Shown: positions 15,288-23,666, counted from the first letter of the stretch. The stretch is DNA of 28,217 nucleotides from Faecalitalea sp. UBA4312 (GCA_002394635.1 DGUK01000108.1:1-28217), one strand, 5' to 3'. Numbers and translations are program-made. The notes: generated from the letters alone by a model not told the origin.

Positions 15288-16497
15288 TGATACTCTCTCC
15301 TCTTTTTCTAATCATTGCATTTTTTTCAATCGGACCATCCCATATTGTTTGTACGATCTGCATCGGTTTGTTGCAAACATCCAGTCGATTTCCGTCCAAA
15401 TCAAATATGGAACCAATTTGAAAAGGCGTACTTTTTATATGTGGACCGAATATTTCAACCTGTGTATTCGGGAAGAATTTATTTTTGACCTGTAATAAGG
15501 CCTTTTTATCTTCCGCATTATATTCTAACACAAAAGCCACATACTCTTGTGTAACAATTTCATCGTGATCTTGGTATAATTGTACCTTTTCATCTGGCAT
15601 TCCTCGATAAAATCCCGGGCCGGTTGGACGATTCTCTGCTTTGGCAATCTCATTTTGTACCCTTTGTATAATGTCATCAGACACATCACCATGTTCATAG
15701 ATCCAGTCAATCAAATGGCGATAGCTGGAAACAACGGTCGCCAGATAATAAGCTGATTTCATTCTTCCTTCTATCTTTAAAGAAGCTACCCCCATCTTGA
15801 TGAAGTCTTGTATAAAAGGGACAGCCTGCAGATCCTTACTGGACATGGAAAACAGATTTTTTGGAATACTGATTTCTTTATTATTCTCCATCAAATGGTA
15901 TTTCCATCGGCAACTCTGGGCACATCCACCACGGTTTGCGTCTCTTAAAGTCATGTGATTAGATAACACGCAGCGCCCGGAATAAGAGATACACATGCCC
16001 CCATGGATAAATACCTCTATTGGTAATATTTTTTGTTCACAAATATCGCGAATTTGTTCAAGACCGCATTCTCTGGCCAATACCACTCGATCCATGCCTT
16101 GTTTTTTCCAGAATGACACTGCCTGTGCATTGGTAGTAGAATGCTGTGTTGATACATGCACTTCAAAACAACACCCAAGTTGTTTGGCCATCCGCATAAT
16201 TGCCGGACTGGCTACAATAATTGCATGAACCTCTATTGCATCCAGCGCCAACAAATAGTCTTTCAGTCCTTCCAGATCATCCGGATGAGGCAGCATATTG
16301 ACCGTAACATGAACATGTGCATGATGTTCATTAGCAAACTGCACAAGCTCACGAATATCCTCTAATGTAAAATTGCTTGCACGGCTACGCAGAGAAAACT
16401 GCTTTCCTCCGATGTATACGGCATCAGCTCCATACAGAATTGCAATCTTCGCTTTTTCAAGATTACCGGCCGGTGCTAATAATTCAATTTTTTTCAT
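15274..16497 (-). CDS. trhP2: U32 family tRNA 5-hydroxyuridine synthesis protein (TrhP2/YrrO-like)
   Basis: Member of peptidase family U32 now known to act in RNA hydroxylation. B. subtilis YrrN/YrrO (TrhP1/TrhP2) and E. coli TrhP make 5-hydroxyuridine at tRNA position 34, using prephenate. The 407-residue protein starts KIELLAPAGNLEKAK, has GADAVYIGG and carries the U32 signature HGGMCISYSGRC...GGCAQSCRW. Cysteines 169, 176, 192 and 196 are candidate iron-sulfur ligands. A C-terminal beta domain follows (about 320-400). The ATG at 16497 has AAAGGAG upstream and overlaps trhP1 by 14 bases. The pairing with trhP1 favours the tRNA role over 23S rRNA hydroxylation (RlhA). Confidence 0.88.
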   Translation of the reverse strand: MKKIELLAPAGNLEKAKIAILYGADAVYIGGKQFSLRSRASNFTLEDIRELVQFANEHHAHVHVTVNMLPHPDDLEGLKDYLLALDAIEVHAIIVASPAIMRMAKQLGCCFEVHVSTQHSTTNAQAVSFWKKQGMDRVVLARECGLEQIRDICEQKILPIEVFIHGGMCISYSGRCVLSNHMTLRDANRGGCAQSCRWKYHLMENNKEISIPKNLFSMSSKDLQAVPFIQDFIKMGVASLKIEGRMKSAYYLATVVSSYRHLIDWIYEHGDVSDDIIQRVQNEIAKAENRPTGPGFYRGMPDEKVQLYQDHDEIVTQEYVAFVLEYNAEDKKALLQVKNKFFPNTQVEIFGPHIKSTPFQIGSIFDLDGNRLDVCNKPMQIVQTIWDGPIEKNAMIRKRGESINEIK

Positions 16498-17335
16498 GAT
16501 CCGGCTCCTTTACTTTTGTTGTCGTCTGATGGTACCAATGATCTGATCCTAAAGAAGGTCTTTGTTTTTTCTGTATACAGCTCATCAGATCCAGTGTCCA
16601 CTGGTCATCAAAAAAGATGGAATCAATGCGAAACCTATGGATTCCCGCCTTCTTGAAGGCTGCAATTTGATCAAAGCTGTTAATAGGTTGCTCACTGAAT
16701 ATATATGTACCATTTTTATCTTCATAAATCGGCATACGTCCTGTTCGTGTCTGTTCAATCAGATCCAGTCGTTGTTCCTTATAAATATACTTGGAGTTAA
16801 TAGCTTTAAGATAATTACTAATCAAAGGTCGTCGGGAATATAAAACACTGAAGTATCCAAAAGCTAAAATTTCGACGTTTGAATTTTTATCAGCAATATT
16901 CAATATTTCATCCAAGGAAAGCTCATGTGCCAGACATACGGCATGAATGCCCTGATCTATATAAAAATCTACATCCATGGCATTTGTCATTAAAGTTTCC
17001 GGCTGATATATCAGCTCCATTGAAAGCTGCATGGAATCACAAATTTCCATAATTCCTTCATCAGCTATATAAATCCCATCAATACCAATTGCTTGATATG
17101 TCTTCAACAATAGCTTGATCTCTTCAATTTCCTGTTGTTCGATCAATTTAAGACAATTCATATATATACGTATATTGTATGTATCACAAGCGCTCTTCCA
17201 GATTTTTAATTCATCCAGATCAACTTCCTTACATGCTCGTACAGAAAAGCCTTTTGCACCAAGCAGGATTGCATGGATGCCTGCTTTGGAAAATTGTTCA
17301 ACAGAGTTTATATCATAAACAGTCGCGATTATCAT
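16484..17335 (-). CDS. trhP1: U32-like partner protein (TrhP1/YrrN-like)
   Basis: A 283-residue TIM-barrel-like protein resembling the short U32 paralogue YrrN/TrhP1 of B. subtilis. Visible features are a repeated GIHAILLGAKGFSVRA-type strand-loop near the N terminus, GIDGIYIADEGIM in the middle and GYFSVLYSRRPLISNYL near 175-191. It lacks the cysteine cluster of TrhP2, as expected of the non-cluster partner. The frame extends to a GTG at 17365, but the ATG at 17335 (MIIATVYD) has GGAGG 5 nt upstream and is the better start. First gene of trhP1-trhP2-proS. I infer that it acts with TrhP2 in wobble uridine hydroxylation. Confidence 0.82.
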   Translation of the reverse strand: MIIATVYDINSVEQFSKAGIHAILLGAKGFSVRACKEVDLDELKIWKSACDTYNIRIYMNCLKLIEQQEIEEIKLLLKTYQAIGIDGIYIADEGIMEICDSMQLSMELIYQPETLMTNAMDVDFYIDQGIHAVCLAHELSLDEILNIADKNSNVEILAFGYFSVLYSRRPLISNYLKAINSKYIYKEQRLDLIEQTRTGRMPIYEDKNGTYIFSEQPINSFDQIAAFKKAGIHRFRIDSIFFDDQWTLDLMSCIQKKQRPSLGSDHWYHQTTTKVKEPDHEKN

Positions 17336-17355
17336 AGTGCCTCCATAATGAATAT

Positions 17356-17364
17356 AGTGTAACA
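17356..17364 (-). promoter_or_regulatory. Possible extended -10 promoter of trhP1-trhP2-proS
   Basis: TGTTACACT on the minus strand is an extended -10 with a weak -35. The predicted start is about 14 nt before the ATG at 17335. The overlapping TATATT at 17350-17355 is an alternative -10. Confidence 0.4.
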
Positions 17365-17377
17365 CAATTTATGATTC

Positions 17378-17391
17378 ATGGATAAAATTAA
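17378..17391 (+). repeat. Direct repeat of the icd start region
   Basis: ATGGATAAAATTAA occurs here and again at 17458-17471, where it is the icd start codon and first codons. A similar GATT precedes both copies. The upstream copy begins an 8-codon frame (MDKIKTVS) upstream of the icd promoter. Confidence 0.6.
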
Positions 17392-17400
17392 AACTGTTTC

Positions 17401-17430
17401 TTGAACTTTATAGGATACCAAATGTATAAT
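17401..17430 (+). promoter_or_regulatory. Promoter of icd
   Basis: TTGAAC (17401-17406), an 18-nt spacer and a perfect TATAAT (17425-17430). AGGAGG at 17443-17448 serves the ATG at 17458, giving a short leader of about 20 nt. Confidence 0.75.
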
Positions 17431-17457
17431 GTTTCCGTATTTAGGAGGATTTTGATT

Positions 17458-18666
17458 ATGGATAAAATTAAGATGAGAACCCCATTGGTCGAAATGGATG
17501 GCGATGAGATGACACGTATCCTATGGCAGCAGATCAAAGATGAACTGATTTTGCCATATATCGATTTGAAAGTTGACTATTATGATCTTGGTCTTGAAAA
17601 TCGTGATGCAACCAATGATCAGGTAACCATTGATGCTGCAAACGCCAATAAAAAATATGGCGTTTCCGTAAAATGTGCTACCATTACACCCAATGCACAA
17701 CGTGTAGAAGAATATCATCTTAAAAAAATGTGGAAAAGTCCCAATGGTACGATCCGCGCTATTTTGGATGGCACTGTATTCCGCGCCCCAATAATGATCG
17801 ACCCGATCAAACCGGTTGTCAATAACTGGAAATATCCTATCACCATTGCCCGACATGCATACGGTGATGTTTACAGAGCCACGGAAATTAAAGTAGATAA
17901 ACCTGGAAAAGCGGTACTGTCATTCACCGATGAAGATGGCAATACACAGTCTCAAGAGATTTTCACTTTCGAAGGTGCCGGTATCGTACAAGGTCAATAC
18001 AATAAAGATGATAGTATTGAAAGTTTCGCCCGCAGCTGTTTCAACTACGCTCTGGATTGTAAACAGGATCTGTGGTTTGGAGCCAAAGATACTATTTCTA
18101 AAACCTACGATCATCGCTTTAAAGACATCTTTCAGGAAATCTATGATAATGAATATAAAGAATCCTTTGAAAAAAATCATATTAGCTATTTCTATAGCCT
18201 GATTGATGATATCGTTGCGCGTATTATCCGAAGTGAAGGCGGTATGATCTGGGCATGTAAAAATTATGATGGTGATGTAATGAGTGATATGGTCTCAACC
18301 GCTTTCGGCTCTTTAGCTATGATGACCAGTGTATTGGTGAGCCCCGAAGGAAACTATGAATATGAAGCAGCTCATGGTACAGTAACACGCCATTATTACA
18401 AGTACCTAAAGGGTGAAAAAACCTCCACTAATCCAATTGCCACTATTTTCGCATGGACCGGTGCTCTTTATAAACGAGGAGAAAAGGATGACTTACCGGA
18501 ATTGATGCAATTTGCAAAAAAATTGGAACAAGCTTGTTTAGATACATTAAATGAAGGAATCATGACGAAGGATCTATGCCCGTTGGCCATTGGTATCTGC
18601 ACAACACAAGTCAATACCGATGAATTCATTCAGGCAATCCGCCAACATTTGGATAACCTTTTATAA
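17458..18666 (+). CDS. icd: NADP-dependent isocitrate dehydrogenase, eukaryote-like (subfamily II)
   Basis: Oxidatively decarboxylates isocitrate to 2-oxoglutarate in the cytosol. The 402-residue protein resembles the dimeric eukaryotic/bacterial type II enzymes rather than E. coli Icd. It begins with TPLVEMDGDEMTRILW and has the substrate motif SPNGTIR, the YPITIARHAYGDVYRA segment and EAAHGTVTRHY. The Arg-His in this last segment matches the NADP-selecting residues of that subfamily. The frame extends to a TTG at 17401, but that lies in the promoter. ATG 17458 with AGGAGG is the start. It converges on nifJ. Its likely role is 2-oxoglutarate and NADPH for glutamate synthesis in a partial TCA pathway (inference). 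Confidence 0.96.
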   Translation: MDKIKMRTPLVEMDGDEMTRILWQQIKDELILPYIDLKVDYYDLGLENRDATNDQVTIDAANANKKYGVSVKCATITPNAQRVEEYHLKKMWKSPNGTIRAILDGTVFRAPIMIDPIKPVVNNWKYPITIARHAYGDVYRATEIKVDKPGKAVLSFTDEDGNTQSQEIFTFEGAGIVQGQYNKDDSIESFARSCFNYALDCKQDLWFGAKDTISKTYDHRFKDIFQEIYDNEYKESFEKNHISYFYSLIDDIVARIIRSEGGMIWACKNYDGDVMSDMVSTAFGSLAMMTSVLVSPEGNYEYEAAHGTVTRHYYKYLKGEKTSTNPIATIFAWTGALYKRGEKDDLPELMQFAKKLEQACLDTLNEGIMTKDLCPLAIGICTTQVNTDEFIQAIRQHLDNLL

Positions 18667-18692
18667 AAGCTTCCCTATGGAAGCTTTTTTTT
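18665..18692 (+). terminator. Terminator of icd
   Basis: A 10-bp stem AAAAGCTTCC/GGAAGCTTTT with a CTAT loop and an eight-T run. The first bases are shared with the TAA stop codon. Confidence 0.92.
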
Positions 18693-18701
18693 GTACGACA
18701 T

Positions 18702-18730
18702 AAAAAAACAGGGATTGTAATCCCTGTTTT
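18702..18730 (-). terminator. Terminator of nifJ
   Basis: An 11-bp stem AAAACAGGGAT/ATCCCTGTTTT with a 4-nt loop, extended by A on the plus side, so that minus-strand transcripts end in a T run. It lies 10 bp past the nifJ stop. Confidence 0.9.
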
Positions 18731-18740
18731 CTATTAAAAA

Positions 18741-21700
18741 TTATTCACCTTTTTCAGCTAAGCTTTCTAAACGATGACGACGACGCTGTGCATCGGCTTT
18801 ACATTGTTCGAATAATTCTTTAGCTCCTTCTGGTCCTTTCAAACGAGCCAGCTGGTTGAATCGAGTTTCTCTCATCATGAAGGCTTCCATCTTATCCCAA
18901 TCTGGTTCCTTAGAATCGATTGTCAGATGCTGTTCAGCACGTGGATCATAACGATACAGAGTTACATAACCACAGTCTACAGCATCACGCTGTACTTGCT
19001 GATGGATGCTCATTCCACCCTTGATATGATGTTCAGCACATGGTGCATAAGCAATGATCAAAGATGGTCCATTGTAGCTTTCAGCTTCCTGGAATGCTTT
19101 CAAAGTCTGCATCTTGTTAGCACCCATACATACCTGTGCTACATATACATGACCATAAGTCATAGCAATCTGACCTAAGTCTTTCTTAGAAGTTGTCTTA
19201 CCACCGGCAGCAAACTTAGCGATGGATGCACGCTGGCTGGATTTACTGGACTGTCCACCTGTATTAGAATAAACTTCTGTATCCAGAACTAGGATATTAA
19301 CATTTACATTGTTAGCTAATACATGGTCAACTCCACCATAACCGATATCGTAAGACCATCCGTCACCACCAACGATCCATACTGATTTTTCAACCAGATC
19401 TTCGTCAGCCAGTGCCTTAACTGCTTCATTTTCTTCTTTTGCAGCTAATTCCTTGATCTGCGGTGCCAGTTTACGCTGTGCATCTTTATCGGATTTAGCA
19501 GCTAAGTATTCTTCAAATAACGCTTTCAGTTCTCCGCTAACAGAATCCATGTTCTCTTCTACTGTACGGTAGATCTTAGCCATCTTATAGTTTTCAGCTA
19601 ATGCCATACCATAACCGTATTCAGCATTGTCTTCGAATAAGGAGTTAGCCCAAGCAACACCTTGTCCATCTTTATCTGTTACAAATGGAGTACTTGGAGT
19701 AGCACCACAGTAAATAGAAGAACATCCTGTTGCGTTGGCGATCATCATATCTTTACCAAACAGCTGAGATGCTAAACGGTAATAAGGAGTTTCACCACAT
19801 CCCGGACAAGAACCGGATACTTCAAAGTAAGGCATCAAGAACTGAGAACCTTTAATCGTGCTCTTCGCAAACATTTTGCTTTCGGCTTCCAGTTTATCTT
19901 GTTTGTATTCTGTTTCTTTGTATAAGTAATCAGCTAATGCATCTTCGTCCATCTTGTCGTGGATGTCTACCATCTTCAATGCTTTTTCTCCACGTTTTCC
20001 TGGACATTCTTTTGCACACAGACCACATCCAACACAGTTCGATGGAGATACCTGAACACGGAATGCCATTTTCTGGCTCTTAATACCCATCAAAGGTAAT
20101 GTAGCAAATTCCTGTGGAGCGTTGGCAACTTCTTCTTCAGTCAATGCAAATGTACGAATCGTAGCATGCGGACAAACGAAAGAACAGATACCACACTGGA
20201 TACAGTTATCCGGATTCCAATCAGGAACCATTGTCGCAATCGCACGTTTTTCCTTAAAGCTTGCATTAGGCCGCATCGTTCCATCTAATACACCAAATTT
20301 AGTGAAGGAACTAACTGGCATATCATATCCTTCCAGAGCATTAATACGTCCAGCATATTCATCCCAGTAAGGATCTCCTGTCATTTCTCTTAATGAACCG
20401 AATGGTAATTCAGCCCATGCTGGATCTACAGGTACTTCTACCAATCCGTCTTTTCCGGCGTCAATTGCTTTGTAGTTCAGGTTAACAATGTCATCACCCT
20501 TCTTACCATAAGACTTTTTAGCGAATTTCTTCATTAAGTCAATAGAGGTTTCCAAAGGCATGATTTGTTCATTCAGCGCAAAGAATGCAGACTGCAGGAT
20601 TGTATTGGTACGACGACCCATACCGATTTCCATAGCAATTTTCGTTGCATTGATAATATAGAATCTAGCTTCCTGCTGTGCCAAACGTGCTTTTAAACGG
20701 TTAGGCATACGTTTAACGATTTCGTCTTTATCAAATGTTGTATTTAATAAGAATGTTCCACCCTTCTTCAATCCGCGGGCAACATCATATTTAAACATGT
20801 ATGTATCCAAAGATACAGAGATAAAGTCAGCGTTATTTACATAGTAAGTTGAATGGATCGGAGATTTTCCGAAACGTAAGTGGGAACGAGTAACACCACC
20901 GGCTTTTTTAGAATCATACGCAAAGTAACCTTGTGCATATTGATCTGTATTATCACCAATGATCTTGATCGTGTTCTTGTTAGCACCTACAGTACCGTCA
21001 GATCCAAGACCCCAGAACAGACAAGCTGTTGCATCTGATTCAATCTGATAATCCGGATCAACTGGTAAAGATGTATAAGTTACATCATCATTGATACCAA
21101 TTGTGAAACCTGTCTTGATTTCATCTGCTTTTAAATAATCAAATACGGCTTTGATCTGATTTGGCTGTGTATCGTGAGAACCCAATCCATAACGTCCACC
21201 GATAATTTCAATACCTGTACCATTCAATGCAGCCAATACATCCAGATACAGAGGTTCACCGATTGAACCGGTTTCTTTTGTACGATCTAATACCGCAATA
21301 CGTTTTACGCTTTCCGGTAAAACGGCCTTTAAGTATTTAACAGAGAACGGACGGTACAAATGAACTTTGATCATACCAACCTTTTCACCCTTAGATACTA
21401 AGTCATTTACAACTTCACCAGCTGCTTCACTGGCAGAACCCATAACTACCAGGACACGTTCAGCATCCGGAGCACCTGTGTAAGTAAACGGAGCGTATTC
21501 ACGTCCGGTGATTTCACTGATCTTCTTCATGTAATCAGCTACTACATCAGGAACTGCTTCATAATGTTTATTTCGAGCTTCTACACTTGGGAAGAAGATA
21601 TCATCATTTTCGTTAGCTCCACGTGTAACCGGGTTTGTGTGCGGATCCATAGCACGATTTCTGAATTCTTCCAGAGCATCCCAATCAAGCAGATCTTTAT

Positions 21701-22271
21701 AAAGATCCGTGTCAAATACTTCCACTTTATGAACTTCATGACTAGTACGGAAACCATCATGGAAATGTAAGAACGGAACATGACACTTGATTGCCGCTAA
21801 GTGAGCAACACCCGCCAGATCCATAGCCTCCTGTACAGAATGGCTTGACAACATACAGATACCAGTCTGACGAACTGCGTAAATATCTTCGTGATCACCA
21901 AAGATATTCAAAGAACGACTGGCCAAAGAACGTGCTGCAACATGAAGTACTGCAGGCATGTTTTCACCAACCCATTTATAGATGTTTGGGATCATCAATA
22001 ATAAACCTTGGCTGGCTGTGAAAGTAGTTGCTAAAGTTCCCGCCTGAACTGCACCGTGAACAGCTCCTGAAGCTCCCGCTTCGGACTGGAGTTCGGCGAT
22101 TTTTACAACTTCACCAAATACATTTTTGCGTCCTTGATTTGCCCATTCATCCATAACTTCTGCCATTGGAGAAGATGGAGTAATAGGATAAATACAACTC
22201 AATTCGGTAAGTGCATACGCATTATGAGCGGCTGCAGTATTACCGTCCATGGACATAAATTTTTTTGCCAT
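18741..22271 (-). CDS. nifJ: Pyruvate:ferredoxin (flavodoxin) oxidoreductase
   Basis: Converts pyruvate and CoA to acetyl-CoA and CO2 while reducing ferredoxin; the central oxygen-sensitive enzyme of anaerobic pyruvate metabolism. The 1176-residue single-chain form carries all domains. The N-terminal pyruvate/TPP domain has YPITPSSPMAE (28-38). The transketolase-like domain II (about 260-400) and gamma domain (about 420-610) follow. Two 4Fe-4S ferredoxin clusters have C690, C693, C696, C700 and C746, C749, C752, C756. The third-cluster region has GSCPGCGE (C822, C825) and C850. The TPP domain has GDGWSYDIGYGG (969-980) and NTGGQSS (1003-1009). ATG 22271 follows AAGGAGG. It is transcribed alone, with its own promoter and terminator. 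Confidence 0.98.
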   Translation of the reverse strand: MAKKFMSMDGNTAAAHNAYALTELSCIYPITPSSPMAEVMDEWANQGRKNVFGEVVKIAELQSEAGASGAVHGAVQAGTLATTFTASQGLLLMIPNIYKWVGENMPAVLHVAARSLASRSLNIFGDHEDIYAVRQTGICMLSSHSVQEAMDLAGVAHLAAIKCHVPFLHFHDGFRTSHEVHKVEVFDTDLYKDLLDWDALEEFRNRAMDPHTNPVTRGANENDDIFFPSVEARNKHYEAVPDVVADYMKKISEITGREYAPFTYTGAPDAERVLVVMGSASEAAGEVVNDLVSKGEKVGMIKVHLYRPFSVKYLKAVLPESVKRIAVLDRTKETGSIGEPLYLDVLAALNGTGIEIIGGRYGLGSHDTQPNQIKAVFDYLKADEIKTGFTIGINDDVTYTSLPVDPDYQIESDATACLFWGLGSDGTVGANKNTIKIIGDNTDQYAQGYFAYDSKKAGGVTRSHLRFGKSPIHSTYYVNNADFISVSLDTYMFKYDVARGLKKGGTFLLNTTFDKDEIVKRMPNRLKARLAQQEARFYIINATKIAMEIGMGRRTNTILQSAFFALNEQIMPLETSIDLMKKFAKKSYGKKGDDIVNLNYKAIDAGKDGLVEVPVDPAWAELPFGSLREMTGDPYWDEYAGRINALEGYDMPVSSFTKFGVLDGTMRPNASFKEKRAIATMVPDWNPDNCIQCGICSFVCPHATIRTFALTEEEVANAPQEFATLPLMGIKSQKMAFRVQVSPSNCVGCGLCAKECPGKRGEKALKMVDIHDKMDEDALADYLYKETEYKQDKLEAESKMFAKSTIKGSQFLMPYFEVSGSCPGCGETPYYRLASQLFGKDMMIANATGCSSIYCGATPSTPFVTDKDGQGVAWANSLFEDNAEYGYGMALAENYKMAKIYRTVEENMDSVSGELKALFEEYLAAKSDKDAQRKLAPQIKELAAKEENEAVKALADEDLVEKSVWIVGGDGWSYDIGYGGVDHVLANNVNVNILVLDTEVYSNTGGQSSKSSQRASIAKFAAGGKTTSKKDLGQIAMTYGHVYVAQVCMGANKMQTLKAFQEAESYNGPSLIIAYAPCAEHHIKGGMSIHQQVQRDAVDCGYVTLYRYDPRAEQHLTIDSKEPDWDKMEAFMMRETRFNQLARLKGPEGAKELFEQCKADAQRRRHRLESLAEKGE

Positions 22272-22318
22272 TACAATATTTTCCTCCTTAAGATTGTTTG
22301 GTAAGATAAACCAATATA

Positions 22319-22347
22319 ATTATACGGATTTTGTTATAATTTTTAAA
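22319..22347 (-). promoter_or_regulatory. Promoter of nifJ
   Basis: On the minus strand: TTTAAA (22342-22347), a 17-nt spacer and a perfect TATAAT (22319-22324), giving a leader of about 40 nt. Confidence 0.7.
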
Positions 22348-22360
22348 GACCATTTCCAAG

Positions 22361-22385
22361 ATAACTTGTCTTTTCAGTAAGTTAT
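22361..22385. promoter_or_regulatory. Inverted repeat upstream of the nifJ promoter, possible operator
   Basis: ATAACTT and AAGTTAT arms separated by 11 nt, centred about 30 bp upstream of the nifJ -35. Position and symmetry suit an activator or repressor site, but I do not recognise the motif. Confidence 0.3.
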
Positions 22386-22535
22386 AGCTAATTATTTCAG
22401 CTTTATCCTTATGCATATTCACCTTGTATTTTTCTTATAAATATTTCTTTTATTCTATTTTGGAAAAGATTTTGTATGGTTGTAATCCCGCCCATCGCTG
22501 TATATGAATAGTTTGAAATAAAACGAGCGTTATAG

Positions 22536-22563
22536 TTGCATATTTTACAAAAATAATTATATT
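22536..22563 (+). promoter_or_regulatory. Promoter of nfu
   Basis: TTGCAT (22536-22541), a 16-nt spacer and TATATT (22558-22563), followed by AAGGAG and the ATG at 22593. Confidence 0.55.
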
Positions 22564-22592
22564 AATATAGTGAAATCAAGGAGCACGATGTT

Positions 22593-22850
22593 ATGAGCGA
22601 ACAAAATTCAACAGAAGAAATCATTCCAACCAAAGAACAAGTACAAGCCTGTATTGATAAAATCAGACCTTATATTCAGCAAGATGGAGGCGATGTCGAA
22701 TTACTGGGTATCGATGAAAACAATATTGTATATGTTGCTTTCCAAGGTGCCTGCTCCGGCTGTTTTATGGCCGTTGAAGATTTTTCCAGCGGCATTCGAT
22801 TATTGATACTGGATGAAGTACCAGGCGTTCGGGATGTTATGTTAGTTTAA
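22593..22850 (+). CDS. NifU-like (Nfu-type) iron-sulfur scaffold protein
   Basis: An 85-residue stand-alone Nfu domain. Such proteins hold or carry Fe-S clusters and deliver them to apo-enzymes. Typical segments are a first helix ending IRPYIQQDGGDVELLGI (about 24-40) and the cluster-binding CxxC in GACSGC (C54, C57). The residues after CxxC (FMAVEDFSSGIR) differ from the common SSTxTLKxGIE form. The ATG at 22593 has AAGGAG 9 nt upstream. It is monocistronic, divergent from nifJ. Supplying clusters to PFOR, which needs three 4Fe-4S centres, is an attractive but unproven link. Confidence 0.92.
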   Translation: MSEQNSTEEIIPTKEQVQACIDKIRPYIQQDGGDVELLGIDENNIVYVAFQGACSGCFMAVEDFSSGIRLLILDEVPGVRDVMLV

Positions 22851-22865
22851 AACACAATGAAAAAG

Positions 22866-22897
22866 AGGATACAGTTTTAATTTGTATCCTTTTTTTA
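22866..22897 (+). terminator. Terminator of nfu, probably bidirectional
   Basis: An 8-bp stem AGGATACA/TGTATCCT with a 9-nt loop and a T run on the plus strand. A matching A run on the left gives minus-strand transcripts of the esterase gene a T run as well. The T tract overlaps the esterase stop codon. Confidence 0.87.
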
Positions 22898-23644
22898 TCC
22901 ATGAAGAATTTTATTTATGAAATAGCGGATCTGTATACGCCACCATGGCCAATCGTGACATACATCATATCCCCAGAAATCCACCCATGCATGGATCCCT
23001 TTGCTTTTTAAAACATCTTCCAGTTCATGAAGCTGTGGAATACAAATGTCCTCCCAGGCACCCTGCCCTACACAGAAGATCATCGGACAAGCATTGTACT
23101 TTTGGATATATGGATGATCCAAAGGCATATTCGGTAAATAGCTCATCGGATTGTTCAGGTAGATCTTCTCATTAAAGAAACCCGCAAAATACATTGACAG
23201 ATCATAAGCACCAGATAAACATAAACAACCGTCAAACACATCCGGATACCGGAAGAAAAGATTTGCTGCATGGCTAGCCCCTAAACTAGCTCCTGTAGCT
23301 AAAAAACGCGTATCTGATTCTAGTCCCATTTTTTCTCTGGCAGAAGGAATCAGTTCATGAATAATATACTGGATCCATTCTTCATGACGATCAATGCGGA
23401 ACGGATATCCCCCATTATCATTTGACCATGTTTCCAGATCAATCCCTTCACAAGAAACGAAACGGCACTCCCCATTGTCAATAAAATCGATTACCTGGTC
23501 ATACATTTTACGGTATTCCCATTCATGAAAATGATTGTTTTGTGTAGGCAATACAAAAAAAACTCTTCCAGCATGACCATAAATCTTAAACTCCATATCT
23601 CGTTTTAAAAACGTCGAATGCTCTTTATAATACTCTATCTTCAT
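22895..23644 (-). CDS. Putative esterase (Esterase D/CE1-like alpha/beta hydrolase)
   Basis: A 249-residue alpha/beta-hydrolase-fold protein of the putative esterase group (PF00756-like). It has the nucleophile elbow GASLGASH (118-125, S120), a likely acid around D199 (GQGAWED) and the His in DVCHDWPWWR (H230). The typical segment FRYPDVFDGCLCLSGAYD follows the elbow. There is no signal peptide, so it is cytosolic; the substrate is unknown. The frame extends to a GTG at 23665, but ATG 23644 (MKIEYYKE) has GGAGG 7 nt upstream and is preferred. It is divergent from typA and converges on nfu with a shared terminator. Confidence 0.87.
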   Translation of the reverse strand: MKIEYYKEHSTFLKRDMEFKIYGHAGRVFFVLPTQNNHFHEWEYRKMYDQVIDFIDNGECRFVSCEGIDLETWSNDNGGYPFRIDRHEEWIQYIIHELIPSAREKMGLESDTRFLATGASLGASHAANLFFRYPDVFDGCLCLSGAYDLSMYFAGFFNEKIYLNNPMSYLPNMPLDHPYIQKYNACPMIFCVGQGAWEDICIPQLHELEDVLKSKGIHAWVDFWGYDVCHDWPWWRIQIRYFINKILHG

Positions 23645-23666
23645 ATCAAATCCTCCTTTATGCACA

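Larger units (their letters stand above)
22272..22592. other. Intergenic region with divergent nifJ and nfu promoters
   Basis: About 320 bp of AT-rich sequence without a gene. On the left it holds the nifJ SD and promoter (22319-22347). On the right it holds the nfu promoter (22536-22563) and SD AAGGAG (22579-22584). A 7-bp inverted repeat, ATAACTT/AAGTTAT with an 11-nt spacer, lies at 22361-22385 just upstream of the nifJ -35. I see nothing recognisable in 22386-22535, no Rex-type palindrome and no small ORF with an SD. Confidence 0.7.

Noticed and set aside
15288..15330. T-box leader for proS
   Set aside because: proS overlaps the upstream U32 gene by 14 bases, leaving no leader; no T-box sequence or antiterminator hairpin is present.
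17401..17457. Extension of icd to a TTG at 17401
   Set aside because: The extra codons overlap the -35, -10 and SD of icd; ATG 17458 is correctly placed after AGGAGG.
22386..22535. Possible Rex-type redox operator or small RNA between nifJ and nfu
   Set aside because: I looked for a TTGTGA...TCACAA-type palindrome and for a promoter plus terminator pair and saw neither.
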